This document shows positions 28,153 to 38,733 of a stretch of 64,000 bases of DNA, piece by piece. This stretch comes from Alcaligenaceae bacterium. Its GTDB lineage: Bacteria > Pseudomonadota > Gammaproteobacteria > Burkholderiales > Burkholderiaceae_B. The notes under the pieces are model-generated. The model ran no database searches. It saw only the letters and a list, made by a program, of their open reading frames with translations, and was not told the DNA's origin. A program made the position numbers and the translations under genes. The stretch covers positions 289,999 to 353,998 of the forward strand of contig JAUNUJ010000003.1 of assembly GCA_030538235.1 (NCBI GenBank), read 5' to 3'. Within the stretch, counting starts at the first letter, position 1; each line of letters opens with the position of its first letter.

Positions 28153-29673
28153 ATGATGTTCAGCCAGCGTCGTAGTTTACTACCCAAGATCCCCACTTTG
28201 TTCAAACAGCGGTCTTTATCATTGTTACTGGTGGTGACGTTAAGTGCCTGTCAGACGGTGAGCGTTAATTCACCGGAAATGCAGAGCATTATTCCCTTAG
28301 AGTGGCCTCAAGAGCGACAGCAAAGCGGTACGGTCGGGGTGGATCCGCAACAATTAGCTTGGTGGGATTACTTTAACGATCCGATGTTACGTCAAGTGAT
28401 TGCCGATGCCTTAGCGCATAATCGTGATTTAAAACTGGCTGTACTGCGAGTTGCTGAGGCTGAGGCGATTTTGCAGCTTAGGCGTTCTGATTTATGGCCG
28501 ACCACTGGGCTTGATGGTCAAGCGTCGCGACGGGGGCTACCCGCTGAGTTGAGTCCTACAGGCGCATCACAAGTCGGTGCCGAATATGGTTTGATGGTTG
28601 GACTTAATAGTTGGGAACTGGACTTATGGGGTCGTATTCGCCATCTTAATGACGCTGCATTAGAGGAGTTTTTGGCGGGATCCTATGCCCGTCATGCGGT
28701 TCAGGCCGGATTGATTGCTGAGGTGGCGCGAGTGTATCTGTCGCTACAAACCCTAGATGAGCAGATTGATATTGCTCAAAAGAGTATAGCCTCACGCCAG
28801 GAATCCTATCGTATTTTTAAGCGACGTTATGAGGTCGGTGCGTCTTCTTTATTAGAGCTGACGCAGGTTGAGACCTTATTGATGCAGGCACGAGTCTTGT
28901 TATCACAGCTGCAGCAGCAACGTGGCGATTTACTTAATGCTTTCCGGGTACTGGTCGCTAAACCGAGTGATTTCAATGCGCCGGGTATGATCACAAAAGC
29001 TTCTTACCCAAAAGGTGGAGCTGTCGATACCGCCTTTAGTCCGATTGCTGTCGGGCTGCCTTCAGAGGTTCTATTGCAACGACCGGATATTGTCGCTGCG
29101 GAGCACCGTTTGCGAGCTTCCAGAGCAAATATCGCGGCAGCTAGAGCAGCTTATTTCCCACGCATTGCCTTAACCGCCGGTGCCGGTACAGCAAGTGCTC
29201 AACTTAAAGGCTTGTTTGATGGGGGTAGTGGTACTTGGTTGTTTGCTCCGGTGATTTCGCTAGCTATTTTTGATGGTGGTGCACGTGCGGCCAATCTTCA
29301 AGCATCAGAGATTCGTTCACAAATGGCTGTGGTCGAATACGAAAAAGCCATTCAACAGGCCTTTAAAGAAGTCTCTGATGCCTTAAATCATCGCTTGCGT
29401 TTGCAGGAACAAGTGCATTTAGGGCAGCGTGTGGTGCAGATTCAACAGGAGCGTGCACGCTTGGCACAACTACGTTATGACAGTGGTGCTGTCAGCTATC
29501 TGGATGTCTTGGATGCACAGCGCGATCTTTTGACTGCACGTCAGCAATTAGCACAAGACCAGGGTGGTTTACGTTTAAGCGAAGTGGCATTGTACAGTGC
29601 TTTGGGTGGTGGTACTCAGGTGGCATCTGATTATGTTTTGCCGATGATGCTGACTGATGAACAGGAAAGCTAA
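28153..29673 (+). CDS. Outer-membrane efflux lipoprotein (NodT/OprM-like factor)
   Basis: TolC-family trimeric outer-membrane channel of a tripartite exporter, about 506 residues. A signal peptide with lipobox (LLLVVTLSACQT) predicts lipidation at the Cys. Two OEP repeats follow: WWDYFNDPMLRQVIADALAHNRDLKLAVLRVAEAEA, then LPSEVLLQRPDIVAAEHRLRASRANIAAARAAYFPRIALTAGAG, both typical of NodT proteins, and a second coiled-coil repeat ends in LRYDSGAVSYLDVLDAQRDLL. ATG 28153 was chosen over the TTG at 28144. It heads an operon with HlyD, double-ATPase ABC and permease genes. Confidence 0.92.
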   Translation: MMFSQRRSLLPKIPTLFKQRSLSLLLVVTLSACQTVSVNSPEMQSIIPLEWPQERQQSGTVGVDPQQLAWWDYFNDPMLRQVIADALAHNRDLKLAVLRVAEAEAILQLRRSDLWPTTGLDGQASRRGLPAELSPTGASQVGAEYGLMVGLNSWELDLWGRIRHLNDAALEEFLAGSYARHAVQAGLIAEVARVYLSLQTLDEQIDIAQKSIASRQESYRIFKRRYEVGASSLLELTQVETLLMQARVLLSQLQQQRGDLLNAFRVLVAKPSDFNAPGMITKASYPKGGAVDTAFSPIAVGLPSEVLLQRPDIVAAEHRLRASRANIAAARAAYFPRIALTAGAGTASAQLKGLFDGGSGTWLFAPVISLAIFDGGARAANLQASEIRSQMAVVEYEKAIQQAFKEVSDALNHRLRLQEQVHLGQRVVQIQQERARLAQLRYDSGAVSYLDVLDAQRDLLTARQQLAQDQGGLRLSEVALYSALGGGTQVASDYVLPMMLTDEQES

Positions 29674-29727
29674 TCAACCCCATATGGCATAGGCTATGAG
29701 ATTATTTAATAAGAGGAAGTGTGAATA

Positions 29728-30822
29728 ATGGCAGTAAATCGTCAATTTGGTGCTTGGATCAAGTGGGGACTACTCATCGCTATTGTGGCAGCCGCTGTTT
29801 ATTATTTGACCTCATCAGGGGAGGACGAATTAGGTGAAAACTTTCCTTCCGGCAATGGTCGAATTGAGGCAACTGAGATCAATTTAGCCTCGAAGTTCGC
29901 CGGTCGCCTCTCTGAGGTGTTGGTACAAGAGGGCGAATACATTAAAGCAGGTCAAGCCTTGGCGACTCTGGAGTCGAGTAGTATGCAGGCGCAGTTGAGT
30001 GAGGCCAAGGCAAGGCATCAGGAAGTATTGCAATCTGTGGCTACCGCAGAAGCTCAGGTGGCGTTAAGACAGAGTGAGTTGGCTGCAGTTGAAGCCGGTG
30101 TCAAGCAAAGCGAAGCGGCACTGGGTGCAGCTCGTAGTCGCTATAATCGTACTCGGATGTTAAGCCGAGAAGGTGCAGCCTCCAAGCAAGAGCTGGATGA
30201 TGACCGTGCCCAGTTAATACATGCCGAATCGTCGGTCACCGCGGCTAAGGCTCAAGTGGTGTCAGCACAAGCTGCGATTGATGCCGCTAAATCAGAATTG
30301 GTGACCATTGATTCGCGTATCGAGGCGGCCTTGGCGACCATTCAACGGATTGAATCGGATATTGAGGATACCACCCTATTAGCGCCTCGTGATGGTCGTG
30401 TGCAGTTGCGTTTAGCTGAACCGGGAGAAGTAGTAGCTGCTGGTACTCGCGTTTTGAATATGGTGGACTTATCTGATGTTTCTATGACTTTTTTCTTGCC
30501 AGAAACCGTGGCAGGACGTATTGCTATTGGCAGTGAAGCAAGAATTGTGCTAGATGCCGCACCGCAAACACCGATTCCGGCAATCATTACTTTTGTCGCC
30601 GATATCGCGCAATTTACCCCTAAGACAGTAGAAACTGCTAGCGAACGTCAAAAGTTAATGTTTCGTGTCAAAGCGCAAATCCCTCGTGAATTGTTGTTAT
30701 CTTATTTGGACTATGTCAAAACCGGTTTGCCCGGTGTCGCTTATGTGCGTTTAGATCAGCGAGAAGACTGGCCGGTACATTTACAAACACGGTTTACTGC
30801 AGAGGTAGGGCGTGAGCAGTAA
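29728..30822 (+). CDS. HlyD/YbhG-type periplasmic adaptor
   Basis: 364-residue membrane fusion protein linking the ABC transporter to the outer-membrane factor. One N-terminal transmembrane segment (residues ~12-28) is followed by a biotinyl-lipoyl half ([41 protein letters not shown]), a long coiled-coil hairpin (residues ~75-205, rich in Ala, Glu, Gln, Ser) and the second lipoyl half [35 protein letters not shown]. The gene overlaps the next by 11 bases. The arrangement matches E. coli yhiI-rbbA-yhhJ. Confidence 0.93.
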   Translation: MAVNRQFGAWIKWGLLIAIVAAAVYYLTSSGEDELGENFPSGNGRIEATEINLASKFAGRLSEVLVQEGEYIKAGQALATLESSSMQAQLSEAKARHQEVLQSVATAEAQVALRQSELAAVEAGVKQSEAALGAARSRYNRTRMLSREGAASKQELDDDRAQLIHAESSVTAAKAQVVSAQAAIDAAKSELVTIDSRIEAALATIQRIESDIEDTTLLAPRDGRVQLRLAEPGEVVAAGTRVLNMVDLSDVSMTFFLPETVAGRIAIGSEARIVLDAAPQTPIPAIITFVADIAQFTPKTVETASERQKLMFRVKAQIPRELLLSYLDYVKTGLPGVAYVRLDQREDWPVHLQTRFTAEVGREQ

Positions 30823-33553
30823 GCAAACACCGGTGATCAGATTATCAAATGTCAGTCTGAGCTACGGCAAAACCTTAGCGCTTAATAATCTAAGCTTGGA
30901 AATACCAAGCGGTCAAATGGTTGGCATGATCGGCCCTGACGGTGTCGGTAAGTCCAGCTTATTGTCTTTAGTTTCCGGTTCCCGCGTGATCCAACAAGGT
31001 GAGGTGTGGGTATTCGATGGGGATATGCGTAAAAAGTCTCATCGTGATGTAACTTGTCCGCGTATTGCTTATATGCCCCAGGGCTTAGGTAAAAACCTTT
31101 ACCACACGCTCACTGTCGAGCAGAACCTACAGTTTTTTGCTCGCTTATTTGGTCATAATGCCAAAGAACGGCGTCGTCGCATTGATGATTTGACTCGTAG
31201 TACCGGTCTTTATAATTTTCTGGGCCGACCAGCCGGTAAGCTTTCTGGTGGGATGAAGCAAAAGCTAGGTTTATGCTGTTCATTGATTCATGATCCTGAT
31301 CTATTGATTTTAGACGAGCCGACAACTGGCGTGGATCCTTTAGCGCGGTCGCAATTTTGGGATCTGATTGAGAGGATTCGCTCTTTACGTCCTCATATGA
31401 GCGTGATTGTAGCTACCGCCTATATGGACGAAGCGCAGGGTTTTGACTGGCTAGTGGCGATGGATGAGGGGCAAGTATTGGCCACCGGTAGTCCGCAAGA
31501 GTTAATGCAACAAAGCAATAGTCATAGCCTTGAGGAGGCTTTTTTAAGGTTATTGCCCGAAGAAAAAACAGCAGATCACCAAGAGGTGATTATTCCACCA
31601 TTGGACATTGATGATGAAGTTGCCATTGAAGCCAAACATCTAACTAGACGTTTTGGCGATTTTGTGGCGGTGGATGATGTCAGTTTTAAAATTCGACGCG
31701 GCGAGATCTTCGGCTTTCTGGGGTCCAATGGCTGCGGCAAATCTACTACCATGAAAATGTTGACCGGTTTATTAGCGATGTCCGAGGGACAGGTTTGGTT
31801 GTTTGGGGACGAGGTCGATCCGAATAATCTGGATGCACGACGTCGCGTTGGCTATATGTCGCAGTCATTCTCTCTTTATAGTGAGTTGACTGTCTTGCAG
31901 AATTTGGTGATGCATGCCAAGATTTTTAATGTGCCTGCCACCGAGGTTGACGAACGCGTTGAGGAGATGCTAGAGCGTTTTGAGCTTAAAGAGCTTAAGC
32001 ATACCTTACCGGATAATCTACCCTTAGGTGTACGGCAAAGACTCTCTCTAGCAGTGGCTATGGTGCACAAGCCGGAGTTGCTGATTTTGGATGAACCGAC
32101 TTCCGGCGTGGATCCGGTGGCGCGCGATAAGTTCTGGTCATACTTGCTTGAGTTATCGCGCCGGGATCATGTGACGATTTTTATCTCAACCCATTTTATG
32201 AATGAGGCCATGCGCTGCGATCGCATGTCGATGATGCATGCCGGTAAGGTGTTAGATAGTGATACACCGGCCGCGTTAGTAGAAAAACGCGGGGCAGATA
32301 GTCTGGAAGAAGCCTTTATCGGTTACTTATTAGAAGCTGAAGTCGATGATGTCGTGACTGATCAAGAGGCTGCTATTTTACAAGCGAGTGATGATGCGGC
32401 GCCTATTAAATCGGCGACTAAACAGGTCAGAGGTTTTAGTTTTCAGCGTTGGTATAGCTTTGTTTGGCGTGAGGCCTTGGAGCTACGGCGCGATCCCATC
32501 ACCTTGCTGTTGGCTTTGCTGGGGTCGGTTATCTTAATGGCGGTCATAGGTTTCGGTATGACGTCGGATATTACTAACCTTAGCTATGGGGTGCTAGATC
32601 GTGACCAGAGCACCGTCAGTCGTAGTTATAGTTTAAATCTATCCGGTTCGCGTTATTTTACTGAGCATGAACCTATTGTTGATTATGAGGATCTTGACCG
32701 GCGCATGCGCTCCGGTGAGTTGAGTCTGGCTTTGGAAATACCGGCTGATTTCAGTCGCAAGCTTTTGCGAGGTGAGCCGGTAGAAATTGGTGCCTGGATT
32801 GATGGAGCCATGCCGACTAGAGCCGAGACGGTGCAAGGCTATGTGGCCGGTATGCATGCGCATTGGTTAGGGACGGCTGCTGCCGCAATGGGTATGGCAC
32901 CGCAGGTTCGTTTGAGTATTGAAAGTCGCTATCGCTACAATCCGGACGTACAAAGCTTGCCCGCCATGGTGCCTGCTGTGATGCCGATGTTGCTCTTAAT
33001 GATGCCGGCGATGTTGGCGGCTTTGGGCGTCGTACGAGAAAAAGAACGCGGTACGATTTTAAACGTTTACGTGACGCCGGTAACCCGTGCAGAATTTATT
33101 CTGGGTAAGCAAGTGCCTTATTTTATCTTGGGTATGTTGAATTATATATGCCTCTTATTAATGGCTATCTATCTCTTTAAAGTGCCATTAACCGGCAGTT
33201 TATGGGCTCTGAATTGGTCCATGGTGTTTTTCTTGATTATCGCTACCGGCGTGGGGTTGTTAATATCAGCCTTAACAAAAAATCAGACGGCGGCGCTTTT
33301 TCTATCAATGATTCTGACCATGATTCCAACCACGCAGTTTTCGGGCTTAACTAATCCAGTGAGCTCAATGGAAGGTGGGGCGCGTTTGCTTGGTGAGATT
33401 AGTCCGGCGACCTATATGTTTATGATTAGTCGTGGGGTCTTTAATAAGGCGCTGGGTTTTCAGGAGTTGCAGGAGTATATTCAACCCCTACAAATTGCTG
33501 CAGTTGTCGTAGTGATCGCCGCTATTTTGTTAATGAAAAAGCAGGAGCGCTAA
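30812..33553 (+). CDS. RbbA-like fused ABC transporter (ATPase-ATPase-permease)
   Basis: 913-residue fusion of two ABC ATPase domains and an ABC-2 membrane domain. The first ATPase has Walker [10 protein letters not shown], signature LSGGMKQKL and [10 protein letters not shown]; the second has GSNGCGKST, a looser signature LPLGVRQRL, and [10 protein letters not shown]. From about residue 545 there is an ABC-2 permease: one segment near [18 protein letters not shown], a large periplasmic loop, then five segments. The GTG start overlaps the adaptor gene. E. coli RbbA is ribosome-associated, but the operon context (adaptor plus outer-membrane factor) favours export of drugs or metabolites. Confidence 0.93.
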   Translation: MSSKQTPVIRLSNVSLSYGKTLALNNLSLEIPSGQMVGMIGPDGVGKSSLLSLVSGSRVIQQGEVWVFDGDMRKKSHRDVTCPRIAYMPQGLGKNLYHTLTVEQNLQFFARLFGHNAKERRRRIDDLTRSTGLYNFLGRPAGKLSGGMKQKLGLCCSLIHDPDLLILDEPTTGVDPLARSQFWDLIERIRSLRPHMSVIVATAYMDEAQGFDWLVAMDEGQVLATGSPQELMQQSNSHSLEEAFLRLLPEEKTADHQEVIIPPLDIDDEVAIEAKHLTRRFGDFVAVDDVSFKIRRGEIFGFLGSNGCGKSTTMKMLTGLLAMSEGQVWLFGDEVDPNNLDARRRVGYMSQSFSLYSELTVLQNLVMHAKIFNVPATEVDERVEEMLERFELKELKHTLPDNLPLGVRQRLSLAVAMVHKPELLILDEPTSGVDPVARDKFWSYLLELSRRDHVTIFISTHFMNEAMRCDRMSMMHAGKVLDSDTPAALVEKRGADSLEEAFIGYLLEAEVDDVVTDQEAAILQASDDAAPIKSATKQVRGFSFQRWYSFVWREALELRRDPITLLLALLGSVILMAVIGFGMTSDITNLSYGVLDRDQSTVSRSYSLNLSGSRYFTEHEPIVDYEDLDRRMRSGELSLALEIPADFSRKLLRGEPVEIGAWIDGAMPTRAETVQGYVAGMHAHWLGTAAAAMGMAPQVRLSIESRYRYNPDVQSLPAMVPAVMPMLLLMMPAMLAALGVVREKERGTILNVYVTPVTRAEFILGKQVPYFILGMLNYICLLLMAIYLFKVPLTGSLWALNWSMVFFLIIATGVGLLISALTKNQTAALFLSMILTMIPTTQFSGLTNPVSSMEGGARLLGEISPATYMFMISRGVFNKALGFQELQEYIQPLQIAAVVVVIAAILLMKKQER

Positions 33554-33554
33554 C

Positions 33555-34727
33555 ATGTCAGAAAGCGCCGTTAGAACACGCAATAACAAAAAGACGCCAA
33601 GCCATCGTGCCTTACTTAATATTTGGTTATTGGGTATTAAGGAGTTTTGGAGTCTGTTGCGTGAGCCGATGATGTTGATCCTAATCGTGTATATGTTCAG
33701 CTTATCGATTTATAGTTCAGCTAAAGCGATTCCGGATACCTTGAATCATGCAGCGATTGCGATTGTGGATGAGGATCAATCGATGTTATCTACACGTATC
33801 GTTGCGGCCTTTTACCCACCATATTTTACGTCTCCTAAAATGATCACCTATGATCAGATGGATGTGGAGCTTGATAACGGCAGTAGCACGTTTGTGTTGA
33901 ATATACCGCATGGTCTGCAACGTCGTGTTTTGTCTGGTGAGCCTGCAGAGGTGCAGCTCAATATCGATGCGACTCGCATGTCCCAAGCCTTTACCGGCAA
34001 TGGCTATATCAGTCAAATCATTAATCAGGAAGTAACCGAGTTTGCTCAACGTTATCGGGGAGAGGCTCAGCTGCCGGTAGAATTGAGTTTGCGTGCGCGC
34101 TTTAATCCGGTGCTTGACCCGACCTGGTTTGGCGGTATTGTGCAAGTGGTCAACAATATTTCCATGTTGTCTTTGATTTTGACCGGTGCCGCCTTGATTC
34201 GTGAGCGTGAACGAGGAACTATTGAGCACCTGTTGGTAATGCCGGTCACGTCGGCTGAGATTATGATGTCTAAAATCTGGTCGATGAGTGTGGTGGTATT
34301 GGTCGCCGCCTTGTCATCGCTAATTTTTGTAGTGCAAAAAGGCCTAGGCGTACCGATCGAAGGCTCGATTTTGTTATTTGCGGCCGGTGCGGCAGTTTTT
34401 TTGTTTTCAATTACATCAATGGGGATATTTATGGCAACCATTGCCAATAATATGCCGCAGTTTGCCATGCTGTTGATTATTACCTTGATGCCGATGCAAA
34501 TGCTTTCCGGGGGCGTATCACCTCGTGAATCGATGCCGGATTTGGTACAGTATGTGATGTTACTGGCGCCGACCAGTCATTTTATTGACTTGAGTCAGGC
34601 GATTTTATTTCGTGGTGCCGGTTTTGATGTGGTCTGGGTGCAGTTTGTGGCCTTGGCGGCAATCGGTATGGTGCTTAATTGGCTGTCTTTGCGACGCTTT
34701 AAAGAGGCCATTGTACAAATGGCCTAA
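33555..34727 (+). CDS. ABC-2 type permease (YhhJ-like)
   Basis: 390-residue membrane subunit: one N-terminal transmembrane segment (LLREPMMLILIVYMFSLSIYSSA), a large periplasmic domain, then five segments with the ABC-2 element RERERGTIEHLLVMPVTSAEIMMSKIW. It starts 1 nt after the fused transporter gene and so is translationally linked to it. Together the two would supply both membrane halves of the exporter. Confidence 0.92.
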   Translation: MSESAVRTRNNKKTPSHRALLNIWLLGIKEFWSLLREPMMLILIVYMFSLSIYSSAKAIPDTLNHAAIAIVDEDQSMLSTRIVAAFYPPYFTSPKMITYDQMDVELDNGSSTFVLNIPHGLQRRVLSGEPAEVQLNIDATRMSQAFTGNGYISQIINQEVTEFAQRYRGEAQLPVELSLRARFNPVLDPTWFGGIVQVVNNISMLSLILTGAALIRERERGTIEHLLVMPVTSAEIMMSKIWSMSVVVLVAALSSLIFVVQKGLGVPIEGSILLFAAGAAVFLFSITSMGIFMATIANNMPQFAMLLIITLMPMQMLSGGVSPRESMPDLVQYVMLLAPTSHFIDLSQAILFRGAGFDVVWVQFVALAAIGMVLNWLSLRRFKEAIVQMA

Positions 34728-34733
34728 AGACGT

Positions 34734-34769
34734 CAAGCCGGCACGCTTATGAACGCATTCCGGCTTGAT
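34734..34769 (+). terminator. Hairpin terminator between convergent efflux operon and lipoprotein gene
   Basis: Nine-bp stem TCAAGCCGG (34734-34742) with CCGGCTTGA (34761-34769) and an 18-base loop. No T run follows directly on either strand, so termination may be weak. Confidence 0.45.
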
Positions 34770-34834
34770 TCATGAGAAGTGTTTTGATTAGATGATTGGT
34801 TTAGACTTAAAGTTTCGGGTTGTTAGCTTCGAAC

Positions 34835-35398
34835 TTAACAACCATAAAAGAAGCAATCGCGTTCGAACATTGGATCCGGGCCGGTGTGCCAACGAGTGAC
34901 TTGCTGACCGTCTCGGCCCATATAAATGTGTAATAGCTGATTCCAGTGATTTGCTTCTTTGAAACGATAGCTCCAGATTTGCTCTCGCTTCTCGCCCAAT
35001 CCTAGGGTCTGTATTTCAGCCGGGTGGCCAAACTCACAGAGTACATCTTGGGCACTCCAACGACCGCTATCCAGTTTTCTGAAGTTTTTTGGGGTGAGGA
35101 CAGAATACACCGAATCAATTAAATTGCCATCAGCTCCCACATCAGCGCCATAAACGTACTGGCCCATCGGTTGGTAACTCCAGACTAAGCGCTGACCGCC
35201 ATCAGGACGATCGCAGCTGTAATTGGCTTGACCCATAATACGTAGAGCTTCCATCGCTGGTGCATTGGCGGGGACATCCCTATAACTTGCACAAGCGGTG
35301 AGAGAAGCAACTAATCCAACTAAAACAATAGGACGGAAAAGGCCTTTGCCCGTGGCCTTTATTCGAGTTTGCGGCATTTTAATCACAGATTTCATCAT
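34835..35398 (-). CDS. Predicted outer-membrane lipoprotein, BamE-like repeats
   Basis: 187-residue predicted lipoprotein with signal sequence and lipobox SLTACASY. The mature part holds stretches reminiscent of BamE/SmpA-type folds (VWSYQPMGQYVYGADVGADGNLIDSVYSVLT, then LCEFGHPAEIQTLGLGEKREQIWSYRF), where two-strand elements carry a conserved WSY/WXY. It ends in a Cys-containing tail (ERDCFFYGC) not typical of BamE. It may be an envelope-assembly accessory protein, but function is unknown. Two adjacent ATGs (35398 and 35395) are possible starts. Upstream lies 290 bases shared with divergent rpsO, holding no other visible gene. Confidence 0.75.
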   Translation of the reverse strand: MMKSVIKMPQTRIKATGKGLFRPIVLVGLVASLTACASYRDVPANAPAMEALRIMGQANYSCDRPDGGQRLVWSYQPMGQYVYGADVGADGNLIDSVYSVLTPKNFRKLDSGRWSAQDVLCEFGHPAEIQTLGLGEKREQIWSYRFKEANHWNQLLHIYMGRDGQQVTRWHTGPDPMFERDCFFYGC

Positions 35399-35688
35399 TT
35401 TCTCTTAGGTGGCAGTTTTAAACACGACTTAAATAGTAAAACAGAGTATAATTATCGATTGACTAAATCAAAAACCACAGTACTGAGACACGTAAGTGTT
35501 TCATTTGTAGCAGCGACAGTTGTGGGTGATATAGTGCATTTCTATGCGATTAGTTTAGCAGATGTTATAAATCACTTGTGTTGCAGTGTGTTTAGATTAA
35601 GTCTCAATTTTTTGTTGTACCAAATTAGTTTTTTTTATCTCACGTTGACGGCCTGTCCGTGTCAACGCTAGTTATAAGGATATGTATT

Positions 35689-35958
35689 ATGTCAGTTGCA
35701 AATATTGATAAAGCAAAAATCGTTTCTGAATTTGCTCGCAAAGAGGGCGATACCGGTTCACCTGAAGTTCAGATCGCTTTACTTACAGCTCGTATTAATG
35801 AGCTAGGTTCACACTTCAAAGAGCACGCCAAGGATCACCACTCGCGTCGCGGTTTATTGCGTATGGTTAGTCGTCGTCGTAAGTTACTTGATTACTTAAG
35901 AAAAACCAGCCCTAACGCTTACCGTGATCTAATTGGTAAACTCGGTTTACGTAAGTAA
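35689..35958 (+). CDS. rpsO: 30S ribosomal protein S15
   Basis: 89-residue S15 binding 16S rRNA at the platform. It begins [36 protein letters not shown] and ends in the conserved [31 protein letters not shown] 35689 is chosen because AAGGA lies 8 nt upstream and the length is exactly that of the family; an upstream in-frame start would add 10 unrelated residues. It precedes pnp, the conserved rpsO-pnp order. Confidence 0.98.
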   Translation: MSVANIDKAKIVSEFARKEGDTGSPEVQIALLTARINELGSHFKEHAKDHHSRRGLLRMVSRRRKLLDYLRKTSPNAYRDLIGKLGLRK

Positions 35959-35989
35959 TTGACCGGGTCTTTAGAAGTATAAGATTCAA

Positions 35990-36025
35990 AGCCGTGCACA
36001 GATAATCTCTTGTGCGCGGCTTTTT
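35990..36025 (+). terminator. Terminator between rpsO and pnp
   Basis: Eleven-bp stem AGCCGTGCACA (35990-36000) with TGTGCGCGGCT (36011-36021), one T-G wobble, a 10-base loop and a T5 tail. E. coli has a comparable partial terminator between these genes. Confidence 0.85.
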
Positions 36026-36032
36026 ATTGTTA

Positions 36033-36078
36033 GTCCGACGAGTTATATAGAACCGTGATATAGCTCGCGGTTTCGGAC
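36033..36078 (+). promoter_or_regulatory. pnp leader stem-loop
   Basis: Long hairpin: GTCCGA (36033-36038) pairs with TCGGAC (36073-36078), then CGAGTTATAT (36039-36048) pairs with ATATAGCTCG (36058-36067), with a 5-base bulge on the 3' side and a 9-base loop. It sits ~25 nt before the pnp start, like the RNase III-processed hairpin through which E. coli PNPase autoregulates. The regulatory role here is inferred by position and shape. Confidence 0.65.
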
Positions 36079-36102
36079 AATTTTGTAGATTAAGGAATCC
36101 AC

Positions 36103-38253
36103 ATGTTTAATAAATTTACTCAATCCTTCCAGTATGGTGAGCATACTGTTACCTTGGAAACCGGTGAGATTGCTCGCCAGGCTTCCGGTGCTGTCTTAGC
36201 TTCTATGGGTGATACGGTTGTATTAGCCACCGTTGTTGCTGCCAAAGACGCAAAACCTGGTCAGGATTTCTTCCCACTGACAGTGGACTATATTGAAAAA
36301 GCCTATGCAGCCGGTATGATTCCCGGCGGTTTCTTTAAGCGTGAGGCCAAGCCCTCCGAAAAGGAAACTCTAACCTCTCGTTTAATTGACCGTCCTTTAC
36401 GTCCATTATTCCCTGAGGGTTTTTATAACGAAGTACAAGTGATTGTGCATGTTATGTCTGTTGATCCAGAAATCGATCCTGATATCGTTGCTTTAATTGC
36501 AAGCTCTGCTGCAGTCGCGATTTCCGGCATTCCTTTTGATGGTCCTATCGGCGCTGCTCGCGTTGGTTACTTAAACGGTAACTATGTGCTAAACCCGAGT
36601 GCTAGTCAGTTGGACGAGTCTCAGATGAATTTAGTCGTTGCCGGTACGGAAGCGGCTGTATTGATGGTTGAGTCAGAAGCTCAGCAATTATCTGAAGAAG
36701 TGATGTTGGGTGGCGTGGTCTATGGTCACGAGCAAATGCAAGCTGCGATCAATGCCATTAACGAATTAGTTGAAAAAGCCGGTAAACCTGCTTGGGAGTG
36801 GGAAGCTGCTCCTAAAAACGAAAGCCTAGTAGCGCAAATTCGAGAAGCGGCTGTAGAGGGTCTTCAAGCGGCTTATAAAATTCGTGAAAAACAATCCCGT
36901 AGCAGCCAAATCAAACAGGTTCACGCTGAAGTTCAAGAGAAATTAGCTGCAGCCGCTGCTGAAAAAGATGAATCTATTGATGCGGTAGAAGTTGAAGATA
37001 TTCTTTTCTCTTTAGAGTCTGAGATTGTTCGCAGCCAGATTTTAAATGGCGAGCCACGTATTGATGGTCGCGATACTCGTACAGTTCGTCCTATTTCAAT
37101 CCGTTTAGGCGTATTACCACGCACTCACGGTAGCGTATTGTTTACCCGTGGTGAAACTCAAGCGATTGTGGTTGCAACCTTAGGTACTAAGCAAGACGAG
37201 CAGATTATTGATTCAGTGATGGGTGATGCACGTGAGCACTTTATGTTGCACTACAACTTTCCTCCATTCTCAACCGGTGAGACCGGTCGCGTAGGTACGC
37301 CTAAGCGTCGTGAGATTGGTCATGGTCGTTTAGCTAAACGCGCTTTAGTTGCGACATTACCTAATCACGATGATTTCCAGTACACCATCCGCTTAGTATC
37401 GGAGATTACTGAATCTAACGGTTCATCCTCCATGGCTTCTGTGTGTGGTGGTAGCTTAGCGTTGATGGATGCCGGTGTGCCGGTTCAAGATCACGTTGCC
37501 GGTGTGGCCATGGGTCTGATTAAAGAAGATAATAAGTTCGCTGTGCTGACTGATATTCTCGGTGATGAGGATCACTTAGGTGATATGGACTTTAAAGTAG
37601 CAGGTACCAAAGCCGGTATTACTGCTTTACAGATGGACATCAAGATCCAGGGCATCACGAAAGAAATTATGCAGGCTGCTTTAGCACAGGCTAAAGAGGG
37701 TCGTATGCATATTCTTGGCAAAATGGAAGAAGCCATTACCGGTTCGCGTGATGAGCTATCAAGCTTTGCGCCTCGTATGTTGACCGTTAAAATCAATCCT
37801 GAAAAAATCCGTGACGTCATCGGCAAGGGTGGTGCAACTATCCGTGCTTTAACTGAAGAAACTGGTAGCCAGATTGATATTAGCGATGATGGTTTAGTGA
37901 CTATTTCCAGCGCTGATCTGGATAAAGCCAAAGAAGCTGAGCGTCGTATTTTAGAAATCACAGCTGAAGTTGAAGTGAATCAGGTGTACGAAGGGACTGT
38001 TCAGCGTATGTTGGACTTCGGTGCCATTGTACAGATTTTACCGGGTCGCGATGGCTTGCTGCATATCTCTGAAATTGCTAACTACCGCATTAACGATATT
38101 AACGATGTATTATCTGTTGGTCAGAAGCTACGCGTTAAAGTAATCGAAGCTGATGAGCGTGGCCGTATTCGCTTATCAATTAAGGCCTTAGGCGGCATCG
38201 AAAACGAAGAGAACTTACTGAGTTCTGCAGCTGACGCCGGTTCAGAGGAGTAA
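36103..38253 (+). CDS. pnp: Polyribonucleotide nucleotidyltransferase (PNPase)
   Basis: 3'-5' phosphorolytic exoribonuclease of the RNA degradosome, 716 residues. Two RNase PH domains (first with [31 protein letters not shown]; second with [17 protein letters not shown]-like residues and the catalytic SDxxMA-type region near [25 protein letters not shown]) flank an all-alpha domain. A KH domain ([17 protein letters not shown]) and an S1 domain ([28 protein letters not shown]) follow. All domains are intact. It lies 144 nt after rpsO. Confidence 0.98.
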   Translation: MFNKFTQSFQYGEHTVTLETGEIARQASGAVLASMGDTVVLATVVAAKDAKPGQDFFPLTVDYIEKAYAAGMIPGGFFKREAKPSEKETLTSRLIDRPLRPLFPEGFYNEVQVIVHVMSVDPEIDPDIVALIASSAAVAISGIPFDGPIGAARVGYLNGNYVLNPSASQLDESQMNLVVAGTEAAVLMVESEAQQLSEEVMLGGVVYGHEQMQAAINAINELVEKAGKPAWEWEAAPKNESLVAQIREAAVEGLQAAYKIREKQSRSSQIKQVHAEVQEKLAAAAAEKDESIDAVEVEDILFSLESEIVRSQILNGEPRIDGRDTRTVRPISIRLGVLPRTHGSVLFTRGETQAIVVATLGTKQDEQIIDSVMGDAREHFMLHYNFPPFSTGETGRVGTPKRREIGHGRLAKRALVATLPNHDDFQYTIRLVSEITESNGSSSMASVCGGSLALMDAGVPVQDHVAGVAMGLIKEDNKFAVLTDILGDEDHLGDMDFKVAGTKAGITALQMDIKIQGITKEIMQAALAQAKEGRMHILGKMEEAITGSRDELSSFAPRMLTVKINPEKIRDVIGKGGATIRALTEETGSQIDISDDGLVTISSADLDKAKEAERRILEITAEVEVNQVYEGTVQRMLDFGAIVQILPGRDGLLHISEIANYRINDINDVLSVGQKLRVKVIEADERGRIRLSIKALGGIENEENLLSSAADAGSEE

Positions 38254-38290
38254 TGTCGGCAATTTGAGTCAAACATAGGGTTTGTGACGA

Positions 38291-38323
38291 AAACCCCACG
38301 TTTCTAATTAAATTGTGGGGTTT
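38291..38323 (+). terminator. Terminator after pnp
   Basis: Nine-bp stem AAACCCCAC (38291-38299) with GTGGGGTTT (38315-38323) and a 15-base loop; the T tract is short. Confidence 0.65.
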
Positions 38324-38357
38324 AACATACAAATATGATATTTGACTCGTAACCTGC

Positions 38358-38385
38358 TTGCATTATTTGATAGGCTCTGTATAAT
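38358..38385 (+). promoter_or_regulatory. Sigma-70 promoter of tRNA-Pro
   Basis: TTGCAT (38358-38363), a 16-base spacer, and a perfect TATAAT (38380-38385) lie 16 nt before the mature tRNA 5' end. Confidence 0.75.
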
Positions 38386-38401
38386 AGATAGCTTAACAAG
38401 T

Positions 38402-38478
<77 letters not shown>

Positions 38479-38733
38479 TTAAACCCTTTTATAGCTAAAT
38501 GGATTTAATGAATTGAAACTAGCCGTTAATCTTTATTGATTGGCGGCTTTTTTTGTCCCCCTTTTTTGCTCTCAATCCGTTGCTCTCTTCTGCGGCTCCT
38601 TCCTTTTACTTCGACTAAAGACTTTTCAAAAAAATAACCTGATAGGCGATGCTATGATGACTGTTATGGCCTTCATGGATAAGCTGTTTTCTATGCTCAG
38701 AGTCATTCATTGTTAAGTTTCGGAGATATGCTT

